DNA from: Trebonia kvetii
GTDB taxonomy: Bacteria > Actinomycetota > Actinomycetes > Streptosporangiales > Streptosporangiaceae
Length of the DNA: 64,000 nucleotides
Assembly: GCF_007827045.1 (NCBI RefSeq)
Contig: NZ_RPFW01000001.1
Location: forward strand, 348,519 to 412,518
Reading direction: 5' to 3'
The position numbers and the translations under genes were made by a program. The notes below the pieces were generated by a model that was given only the letters and a program-made list of their open reading frames with translations, did not search any database and had not been told where the DNA came from. Every line of letters begins with the position of its first letter. Within the stretch, counting starts at the first letter, position 1. Shown here piece after piece: positions 14,683 through 21,787 of the stretch.

Positions 14683-16021
14683 ATGCGCAACGACGCCTCC
14701 GCTGAGTCACTAGGCACGGGCGCGCTCCGTGCCGCGCGTGACCTGCTGCTTGAGCTCAGGACCGACTACGCCGCGGCGGCCGCGTCCTTCGCCTGGCCGG
14801 AGCTTGCGGAGTTCAACTGGGCGCTCGACTGGTTCGACGCGATCGCCGCGGAGCATCCCGGGCGGATCGCGCTGCGGGTGGTCGGCGACGACGGCTCCGA
14901 CGAGGCGGTCAGCTACGGGGACATGTCCCGCCGCTCCGCGCAGGTGGCGAACTGGCTGCGCGGCCTCGGGGTGCGGCGCGGCGACCACCTGCTGCTCATG
15001 CTCGGCAACGTCGTCCCGCTGTGGGAGATCATGCTCGCCGCGATGAAGCGTCAACATTTCCTCGCCAGGCTGGGCGAAGCACGCCTGGTCGAACCTGTTC
15101 GCCCCGTGGAACGCGCAGGCGACGATCCTGATACTCAACCAGCAGCGGTTCAACGCCCAGGGGCTGCTCAGCGCGCTCGGCGACTTCGGCGTCAGCACGT
15201 TCTGCGCGCCGCCGACCGTGTGGCGGATGCTTATTCAGGCCGACCTGGCCGCCGCCGACACCAGCGCGCTTCGCGAGTGCGTCGCGGCTGGCGAGCCGCT
15301 GAATCCGGAGGTCATCGACCAGGTTCGCAAGGCCTGGGGCATCACGGTGCGGGACGGCTTCGGCCAGACGGAGACGACCGCGCAGGTCGGCAACCCGCCC
15401 GGCCAGCCGCTTAAGCCAGGCTCGATGGGCCGTCCGCTGCCCGGCTACCCGGTGGTGCTCGTCGACCCGGTGACCGGCGAGCCCGGTCGGGACGGCGAGA
15501 TCTGCCTCCACCTGGCCAGGCGGCCTCTTGGCCTGATGACCGGCTATCAGGATGACGCCGAGCGGGACGCCGAGGCGATGCGCGGCGGCTACTACCACAC
15601 CGGCGACGTCGCCACCGCGGACGACGAGGGCTACATCACCTACGTGGGCCGCACCGACGACGTGTTCAAGGCGTCGGACTACCGGATCTCGCCGTTCGAG
15701 CTCGAATCGGTGCTCATCGAGCACGCGGCAGTTGCCGAGGCGGCCGTCGTCCCGTCACCCGACCCGCTGCGGCTCGCCGTTCCCAAGGCCTACGTGATTG
15801 TCGCGGGAAACGCGCAGCCGTCCGCCGAACTCGCCCGGGACATCATGGCCTTCGTCCGTGAGCGGGTGCCCGGCTACAAGCGCATCCGCCGGGTCGAGTT
15901 CGGCGACCTGCCCAAGACGATCTCGGGCAAGATCCGCCGCGTTGAGCTGCGCACCCAGGAGGACGAGGTCCGCGGCACCCGCGGCAGCACGGAGTTCTGG
16001 GAGGAAGACTTCAGCTGGTGA
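14683..16021 (+). pseudogene. Acyl-CoA synthetase (AMP-binding, medium-chain type) with internal deletion and frameshift
   Basis: The first frame (14683 to about 15048) gives a normal N-terminus through YGDMSRRSAQVANWL and NVVPLWEIMLAAMKR. From about 15049 the homology continues in another frame, VNISSPGWAKHAWSNLF, TFCAPPTVWRM, then GFGQTETT (A5), YYHTGDVA (A7), VGRTDDVFKASDYRI (A8) and the A10 lysine region PKTISGKIRR, to the stop at 16021. Between the two, about 120 residues are missing, including the whole ATP-binding TSGTTGxPK motif. The gene cannot make an active ligase. The deletion joins at or near AAGCG/TCAAC (15046-15053). The start ATG 14683 has no ribosome-binding site but a TAT-containing -10-like box just upstream. 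The 3' end overlaps the ABC permease gene antisense by 11 nt. Confidence 0.88.
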
Positions 16022-16928
16022 CGTCGGACGAGGTGAACCTGGCCCAGGCGATGCAGCTGAAGATGCCCGCGTAGATCAGGAACGACGCGAGCCCGTGCCA
16101 CAGCGTCGTGGTGTCGATCGGCGTGCGCAGCAGGGAGTCGAACGAGAGCCACCAGTGCGTCGGCAGGTACGGTGCCACCGGCGCGAATTGCTGGATGTTG
16201 TCCACCACCTCGCTGCCCACCACGATGATCATCGCCGCCGCGATAGCGCCGATCGAGTGCTCGGTGAACGTCGAGATCGCCAGCCCGATCGCGCCGAGCG
16301 CCGCCATCGCCGCGCACACGTACAGCGTCACCCACAGCACGTGCACCAGCCCGTTGGCGAGGGACACGGTGGTGCCGGACAGCAGGGTCACCGGGCCGGC
16401 CCCGAACAGCGCCACGCCGGCGAGCAGGGCGACCACCGACACGACGAACGTGGCGGCCACCGCCCACACGACGATCGTCGCGTACTTGACGACGAGCAGC
16501 CTGGTCCGCCCGGCAGGCACCGCGAGCAGGTAGCGCAGCGTGCCGTAGCCGGCCTCGCCGGCGATCGAGTCGCCGGACAAGACAGAGACGATCATCGGCA
16601 GCACCAGGATCAGCAGCAGGGACAGCGCGACGAAGGTGAGGAACACCCCGTTGCCCGCGAGCTGGCTGAAGTAGGCGGCGCCGCTGGCGCTCGGCCCGCG
16701 TCCGCCGCCGCCACCGCCCTGCGGCGCGGCGGCCTTCAGGCCGATGCCGATAAGCAGCGGGAACACCGCCACCACGAGCAGCAGCAGCTGGTTGCGGCGG
16801 CGGAAGAAGGTGACCCGCAGCTCGTTGGCGAAAAACCGCAGATCACTCCGAACGGTTTCGGCTGCCCCCGGCCCGCCCACGGCTTCCCCGGGTGCGGACG
16901 GCCGGTCAAGAACCTCAGCGCTCGACAT
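16011..16928 (-). CDS. ABC-2 type transporter permease
   Basis: 305 residues with about six membrane helices: one at about 48-68 (LLLLVVAVFPLLIGIGLKAA), then, after a Gly-rich extracytoplasmic loop, helices near 100-120, 150-180, 185-215, 230-250 and 275-300. It is of the ABC-2 (NatB/BcrB-like) permease type. The start overlaps the ATPase stop by 14 nt, so the two are translationally coupled. Together with the ATPase and the LolA-like exported protein it forms an export unit. The substrate is unknown; the divergent two-component system makes antibiotic or cell-envelope stress export the best guess. Confidence 0.9.
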   Translation of the reverse strand: MSSAEVLDRPSAPGEAVGGPGAAETVRSDLRFFANELRVTFFRRRNQLLLLVVAVFPLLIGIGLKAAAPQGGGGGGRGPSASGAAYFSQLAGNGVFLTFVALSLLLILVLPMIVSVLSGDSIAGEAGYGTLRYLLAVPAGRTRLLVVKYATIVVWAVAATFVVSVVALLAGVALFGAGPVTLLSGTTVSLANGLVHVLWVTLYVCAAMAALGAIGLAISTFTEHSIGAIAAAMIIVVGSEVVDNIQQFAPVAPYLPTHWWLSFDSLLRTPIDTTTLWHGLASFLIYAGIFSCIAWARFTSSDVTS

Positions 16929-17928
16929 CGAAGCCCTCTCCGGTCAGGCCGACGAAAAGATCCTCAAGACTCGGCGACTCCACGCTCAGCGCGCGGACAC
17001 CGACCCCGGCGTGCACAAGTTCCGCGGTGATCAGCTCCGGCTGAGTGCCGCCGATCTCGGCGGTGATCAGCTCTTCGGCGAGCACCGGGTCGGCCAGGCC
17101 GAGCTTCGCGAACACCTCGCCTGCCGCCGCGACGTCGCCGGTGCGAACCGAGACCCGCGGCGCGGCGGTGCGGCGCAGCTCGGCGAGCTCGCCCTGGAAG
17201 ACGAGCTTGCCAAGGCGCATCACGCCGACGTGCGTGGACACCTGCTCGACCTCGGCGAGCAGGTGCGAGGAGACGAACACCGTGATCCCGTCGGCCGCGA
17301 TCTGCCGCACGAGCGTGCGGACCTCGCGGGTGCCCTGCGGGTCGAGCCCGTTGGTCGGCTCGTCGAGGATGATCAGCTCGCGCGGGGTGAGCAGCGCCGC
17401 GGCGATCGCGAGGCGCTGCTTCATGCCGAGGGAGTAGTTGCGGAACCGCTTCTTCGCCGCGGCGGTGAGGCCGACCCGCTCGAGCGCCTCGCCGATCCGC
17501 GCCTTCGCGGTCGCGCCGGTGGTCGCCCGGTCGGCCGCGTCGTAGCGGGCCAGGTTGTCCCAGCCGGACAGGTACGGATAGAAGGCAGGGCCTTCTACCA
17601 GCGAGCCGACCCGGGACAGCACGCGCACCACGCCGCCGGGCACCGGCGTGCCGAGGACCTCGGCGGAGCCGCTCGTCGGGTAGGCGAGGCCGAGCAGCAT
17701 CCGGATGGTCGTGGTCTTGCCCGAGCCGTTGGGGCCGAGGAAGCCGTAGACGGCGCCGCGCGGCACCGCCAGGTTCACCGAGTCCACGGCGACCTGGCCG
17801 CCGCGGAATCGCTTGGTCAGCGCCGTGCTTGCGATCGCCAGCCCGGCGCTGGGTGCGGCCGAGGCCGGGGCCGCCGAAGCGGTCCCGGCCTGCGAGACGG
17901 TTATCTCGTCGGGAGCGGGTGCGGTCAT
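16915..17928 (-). CDS. ABC transporter ATP-binding protein
   Basis: 337 residues. Walker A GPNGSGKTTTIRMLL (about 64), the signature NYSLGMKQRLAIA (about 165), Walker B LIILDEPTNGLDP (about 185) and the switch His in VFVSSH are intact. The C-terminal extension after about 235 resembles the DrrA/BcrA class of drug-export ATPases. It starts at ATG 17928, overlapping the upstream gene's stop (ATGA). It energises the ABC-2 permease encoded next. The class is associated with antibiotic, lantibiotic or lipid export. Confidence 0.94.
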   Translation of the reverse strand: MTAPAPDEITVSQAGTASAAPASAAPSAGLAIASTALTKRFRGGQVAVDSVNLAVPRGAVYGFLGPNGSGKTTTIRMLLGLAYPTSGSAEVLGTPVPGGVVRVLSRVGSLVEGPAFYPYLSGWDNLARYDAADRATTGATAKARIGEALERVGLTAAAKKRFRNYSLGMKQRLAIAAALLTPRELIILDEPTNGLDPQGTREVRTLVRQIAADGITVFVSSHLLAEVEQVSTHVGVMRLGKLVFQGELAELRRTAAPRVSVRTGDVAAAGEVFAKLGLADPVLAEELITAEIGGTQPELITAELVHAGVGVRALSVESPSLEDLFVGLTGEGFDVER

Positions 17929-19109
17929 GAAGACGTGTGCCCCACTGCCGCGTAGAGCACGCTCGGCTCCACGGCTCCGATGTAGACCTCGCCGTTGGTC
18001 ATCAGCATCGAGACCAGGCTAGTGGTCACCAGGGTGCCGCTCCCCCAGCTGCCGTGTACCGGCTTGGCCGTGCCGAGCAGCGCGTTGAGCACCTCCTGGG
18101 CCGAGACGCTGACCGAGCCACCCTTGGCGGAGTAGATGTCCGGCTGCTTGCCAGGAGCCGCCGAGCCGGAGCCGCTGACGGCGCCCAGGTTCCCGGTCAT
18201 TGCCTCGGAGAGGTACCGCTGCGGGAACGACGCTACGGTGAGCCAGCTCTTGCCGTAGCTACCCACGCCGCTCAGGCTCGATTGCCCGGACTTCTCGATC
18301 GACTTGCCGGAATCGGCGCCGACCTTCACCACGTCCACGGACGCGCCCGACGGCGGGGTGAAGGTGAAGTTCGCCGGGTCGGGCTGGGTGAACGCCAGGG
18401 CCGTGTAACCGACTTGGAACGCCGGGTTGCTCGCGCCCTTGGCGAACACCTGGACGCGGAGCGGCACGCCGTACTTGCCGTCGGTCGCGATCACGATCTT
18501 GCCGACGAGCGAACGGTGGTCCTTCGGCGCGAGCACGAGCTGGTAGGCGGGCTCACCCGCCACCATCACGTTGGCTTGCACGGACACGAGCGTGGTCTTG
18601 CCGACCTTCTTCAGCACCTCGTTCGCGGCCTGCTGCGGGGTGAGCGGCGCACCGGTGGGCTCGGGCACGGCGTGCTTCGCGTTTCCCGACGGAACGAACT
18701 CGGTGACCGAGTCCGGCGTTGACTGCCAGAGCCACAGCTTGGAGCCGTCCGCGATGACGTCGGTTTCCGACTCGGGCTGCGGGATCGCGAGCCGGAAGTG
18801 GCTGGCGTCCTGGTAGTACACCTTCACCGTGTGCGAGCCGGTGAGCAGCGACGTGATGCTGGTCGCCGAGGTGGCGGCCTGCGGGAGCTGCGGCAGGCCG
18901 AGCGAGGTGGTCTCCACCACGGTGCCGGTCAGCGGCGGCACCTTCGAGTCGTTCGTCAGGCTGGCAAGCAGCTGCGCCGGGGTCTTGTTCGGCAGGTCAG
19001 GCGAGGCCTGCGCGGCCGGGATCTGCAGCGCCGCGACCACGCCCGCGGTAACGGCGACCGCTGTACCCGGCACCGCCCAGCGGGCTCGCCTTGACATCTT
19101 TAGTGGCAT
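17925..19109 (-). CDS. LolA-like exported protein (outer-membrane-lipoprotein-sorting-like fold)
   Basis: 394 residues. An N-terminal signal peptide (about 1-36: RRARW, a hydrophobic core AVTAGVVAALQIP, cleavage near AAQASP) precedes a LolA/RsiB-like beta-sheet domain (about 85-270: VKVYYQDASHFRLAIP, DGSKLWLWQS, GKIVIATDGKYGVPLRVQVFAKG). The C-terminal part (270-394) is less conserved. ATG 19109 is chosen over longer frames because the signal peptide follows directly and GTGAGG precedes it. In actinomycetes such proteins are often encoded with ABC-2 transporters and are thought to bind hydrophobic ligands or to sense envelope signals. The stop overlaps the ATPase start (ATGA). Function here is inferred from context. 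Confidence 0.82.
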   Translation of the reverse strand: MPLKMSRRARWAVPGTAVAVTAGVVAALQIPAAQASPDLPNKTPAQLLASLTNDSKVPPLTGTVVETTSLGLPQLPQAATSATSITSLLTGSHTVKVYYQDASHFRLAIPQPESETDVIADGSKLWLWQSTPDSVTEFVPSGNAKHAVPEPTGAPLTPQQAANEVLKKVGKTTLVSVQANVMVAGEPAYQLVLAPKDHRSLVGKIVIATDGKYGVPLRVQVFAKGASNPAFQVGYTALAFTQPDPANFTFTPPSGASVDVVKVGADSGKSIEKSGQSSLSGVGSYGKSWLTVASFPQRYLSEAMTGNLGAVSGSGSAAPGKQPDIYSAKGGSVSVSAQEVLNALLGTAKPVHGSWGSGTLVTTSLVSMLMTNGEVYIGAVEPSVLYAAVGHTSS

Positions 19110-19226
19110 CGCATCCTCACCCGTTCCTCGGGCTCTTGGTTTCCCCTTGTGAGTATCACTCTCGTCTGCCCCTGCTGTGGACATGCTGAGAGCCCTGAGA
19201 CGGTTCACAGGAAGCCTCGCAGTCTT

Positions 19227-19243
19227 TGTCCGCGCAGCGGACA
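19227..19243. promoter_or_regulatory. Perfect dyad TGTCCGC-GCA-GCGGACA, candidate operator
   Basis: Seven-bp arms with a 3-bp spacer, about 120 bp upstream of the LolA-like gene and 150 bp upstream of the response regulator gene. It is a plausible binding site in the divergent promoter region. Confidence 0.45.
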
Positions 19244-19280
19244 TCGGGGGGTACGGGGGGTCGTCCCCCCGGGAGATATT

Positions 19281-19336
19281 CAGGTAATGGGCGCCCGACA
19301 CAATGGCGCATTTTGCCATCGGGCGCCCATTACCTG
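19281..19336. repeat. 56-bp near-perfect palindrome in the divergent promoter region
   Basis: Outer arms of 18 bp are perfect (19281-19298 with 19319-19336, CAGGTAATGGGCGCCCGA and its complement). The 20-nt centre contains a further TGGC/GCCA pair. It lies between divergent starts, so it is not a terminator for either gene; a regulator site, an RNA structure in the short leader of the response regulator, or a small palindromic element are all possible. Confidence 0.7.
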
Positions 19337-19390
19337 AAGGTTGGCTGAGAGGCGGGTGCGGGGGTGCCGGAGTTGGGTGAGACTGGGTGC

Positions 19391-20071
19391 GTGCGGGTGC
19401 TTGTAGTGGAGGATGAGCGGCGGCTCGCCGCGGCGGTGAAGCGCGGCCTCGCGGCGTCTGGTTTCGCCGTCGATCTCGCGTTCGACGGGGTCAGCGGACT
19501 GCACCTGGCGCGCGAGGGCGGGTACGACGGCGTGGTGCTTGACATCATGCTGCCCGGTATGTCCGGTTACAAGGTGTGTGAGCGGCTGCGGGCCGAGGAG
19601 AACTGGGTGCCCGTGCTGTTCCTGTCCGCCAAGGACGGGGAGTACGACCAGGCGGACGGCCTGGACCTGGGCGGCGACGACTACCTGACCAAGCCCTTCT
19701 CCTACATCGTGCTCGCCGCGCGGCTGCGCGCCCTGCTGCGCCGCGGCGCGGCGCCGCGCCCCGCGGTGCTGCAGGCGGGCGATCTTTTCCTCGACCCGGC
19801 GTCCCGGACGGTCCGGCGGGGCGCCCTGCCCGTGGAGCTGACCGCGCGGGAATTCTCGCTGCTCGAATACCTGATGCGGCGGTGCGGCGTGGTGGTGTCC
19901 AAGGCGGAACTGCTCTCCCACGTCTGGGACGACCCGGACGAGATCGCGGACCTCAACGTCGTCGAGGTGTACGTCGGTTACCTGCGGCGGAAGATCGACG
20001 CGCCGTTCGGCCGCAAGTCGGTGCAAACCGTGCGCGGTGCCGGGTACCTGCTGGCCGACGACGGTGGCTAG
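19391..20071 (+). CDS. OmpR-family response regulator
   Basis: 226 residues. The receiver domain (1-115) has the acidic pair in VVEDERR, the phosphoacceptor Asp in VVLDIMLPGMSG, and Lys in LTKPFSY. The winged-helix DNA-binding domain (130-224) has TAREFSLLEYLM and VQTVRGAGYLL. The GTG at 19391 is preferred: VRVLVVEDE is the standard N-terminus, while the upstream GTG at 19364 adds nine residues the family lacks. It overlaps the histidine kinase gene by 8 nt and is divergent from the LolA/ABC operon, which is its most likely target. Confidence 0.93.
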   Translation: MRVLVVEDERRLAAAVKRGLAASGFAVDLAFDGVSGLHLAREGGYDGVVLDIMLPGMSGYKVCERLRAEENWVPVLFLSAKDGEYDQADGLDLGGDDYLTKPFSYIVLAARLRALLRRGAAPRPAVLQAGDLFLDPASRTVRRGALPVELTAREFSLLEYLMRRCGVVVSKAELLSHVWDDPDEIADLNVVEVYVGYLRRKIDAPFGRKSVQTVRGAGYLLADDGG

Positions 20072-21632
20072 CACGGCACGCGGCCCGGGGCCGGCGGCAC
20101 TGAGCCGCTGGTGGCTGCGGCATGGCCTCGGCCCGGTGCTCGTGCGATGGTGGCGGCGGCTGGGACTGCGGGCCCGGGTGACGCTGACCGCCGCGCTCGG
20201 CCTGCTCGTCGCCCTGATTATCGGCGACCTGCTGCTGCTGAACACGCTGCGGGTGTCGCTCACCCGTTCCGTGGACGCGTCCGCCAAGTCGGGCGCGTCC
20301 GAGGTCGCGGCGCTGATCGACGCGAGCCGGCTGCCCGACCCGGTTCCCGTCGCCGCGGGCATCACGATCCAGGTGCTCAACTCCGCCGGGCGGATCACCG
20401 ACGTGTCACCGGACGGGGACCGGTGGGTGCCCCTGGTTTCCCCGGCCCGGGCGAGGGCGCTCGCCAACGGCGACGGCGGCATGCTGGTACACGGGGCGCC
20501 CTTCGACATGCCGTCGCTGCTGCGGGTCGCGGTCGTCAAGGCGGACGGCGGCCAGCTGGTGATCGCCGCCGTGCCGTTCAGCGAGGCGTCGGGATCGCTG
20601 AACGTGGTGGCGCGCGGACTGGTCATCGGCACGCCCGCGCTGTTCCTTGTCTTCACCGGCGCAATCTGGCTGGTGACCGGGCTGACGCTGCGGCCGATCG
20701 GCGCGCTGCGCAGGGGCGCGGCCCAGGTGACGGCGACCGGCCAGGTCAGCGACCTTCCGGTGCCCGAGGCGCGGGACGAGGTGCGGCTGCTCGCGGTGAC
20801 GCTCAACGACATGCTGTCCCGGCTCGCGGCCGCGCAGCAGCGACAGCGCGCCCTGGTCTCCGACACCGCGCACGAGTTGCGCTCCCCCATCGCCTCCATC
20901 CGCACGCAACTCGAGGTGGCGCTCGACTTCCCGGCCGGCCAGGACTGGGAGACGACCGCGCGGGACGTGCACGCGGACGTGCTGCGCCTGGCGCGGCTGG
21001 CCGAGGACCTGCTGCTCCTCGCCCGCCTCGACGAGCAGGCCGGCCACGAGACGGCGAACCGCGGCGCGCCGGTTGACCTGGCCGCGCTGTGCCGCTCGGC
21101 CGCCTGCCGCTACTCCGACGCGCCGGTGGCGGTGATCTGCGCGGCGTACGCTACCCCGGACGCCCAGGACCGCACAGACTCCCGGGATCCCACGGGTGCC
21201 GCAGACAGCGCGGATGCCGCCGACAGCCCGCAGGACGTGCCGGTCCTGGTGACCGGGGACTGGGGGCGGCTTGACCGGCTGCTGGTAAACCTGGTGGACA
21301 ACGCGGTGCGCTATGCGAAGTCGGCGGTCACGATCTCGGTCCGGCGGGACGGCAGCTGGGCCGAGCTTTCGGTGACCGACGACGGGCCAGGCATCCCCGC
21401 CGCCGACCTGGAGCGGGCCTTCGACCGGTTCGCCCGGCTTGACGACGCGCGCAGCCGCGAGGGCGACGAGGCGGGCGGCGCCGGTCTCGGCCTTGCCATC
21501 GTCCGCGCCACCGCGCAGGCCTACGGCGGTACCGCGCATCTCGAGGCGGCTAGCCCGCCGCCCGGGTTGCGGGCGGTGGTCCGGCTTCCGGCGGACAAGG
21601 AAATGCCGTCAGGCCGGCCGGGGCCGGCCTGA
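20064..21632 (+). CDS. Two-component sensor histidine kinase
   Basis: 522 residues from GTG 20064. Two membrane helices (about 35-60 and 190-215) bracket an extracytoplasmic sensor domain of about 130 residues. HAMP (about 215-270), the HisKA H-box SDTAHELRSPIASI, the N-box LLVNLVDNAVRYA and the G-boxes VTDDGPGIP and GGAGLGLAIV follow. An Asp/Ser/Ala-rich insert (about 365-400, with repeated DSAD/DAAD) interrupts the ATPase domain before the N-box. Cognate of the overlapping response regulator. A perfect inverted repeat spans the stop codon and is probably the terminator. Confidence 0.94.
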   Translation: MASTARGPGPAALSRWWLRHGLGPVLVRWWRRLGLRARVTLTAALGLLVALIIGDLLLLNTLRVSLTRSVDASAKSGASEVAALIDASRLPDPVPVAAGITIQVLNSAGRITDVSPDGDRWVPLVSPARARALANGDGGMLVHGAPFDMPSLLRVAVVKADGGQLVIAAVPFSEASGSLNVVARGLVIGTPALFLVFTGAIWLVTGLTLRPIGALRRGAAQVTATGQVSDLPVPEARDEVRLLAVTLNDMLSRLAAAQQRQRALVSDTAHELRSPIASIRTQLEVALDFPAGQDWETTARDVHADVLRLARLAEDLLLLARLDEQAGHETANRGAPVDLAALCRSAACRYSDAPVAVICAAYATPDAQDRTDSRDPTGAADSADAADSPQDVPVLVTGDWGRLDRLLVNLVDNAVRYAKSAVTISVRRDGSWAELSVTDDGPGIPAADLERAFDRFARLDDARSREGDEAGGAGLGLAIVRATAQAYGGTAHLEAASPPPGLRAVVRLPADKEMPSGRPGPA

Positions 21633-21638
21633 CGGCAT
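21603..21638. terminator. Palindromic terminator overlapping the histidine kinase stop
   Basis: Perfect 17-bp arms (21603-21619 with 21622-21638) with a GG centre. The last nine codons of the kinase lie in the left arm and loop, so the C-terminal residues (MPSGRPGPA) are partly dictated by the hairpin. Confidence 0.75.
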
Positions 21639-21643
21639 CGGTA

Positions 21644-21762
21644 GGCCGCCCCGCCACGCCCCGCGGAGATGCGAGCGCGGCGGGGCGGAGTATGTAACCG
21701 TGTTGGGCCGCCCCGCCACGCCCGGTGGGATGGTGGGCGCGGCGGGGCGGAGCACTTAACCG
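21644..21762. repeat. Two tandem 57-nt stem-loop repeats between convergent genes
   Basis: Copies at 21644-21700 and 21706-21762 (62-nt period), each with CCGCCCCGCC pairing with GGCGGGGCGG and ending in TTAACCG or GTAACCG. With the preceding palindrome this makes three successive hairpins between the kinase and the beta-helix gene, probably a bidirectional terminator block that has been duplicated. Confidence 0.75.
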
Positions 21763-21787
21763 TTCGGATTGACCGGTTTGGGTTTTG

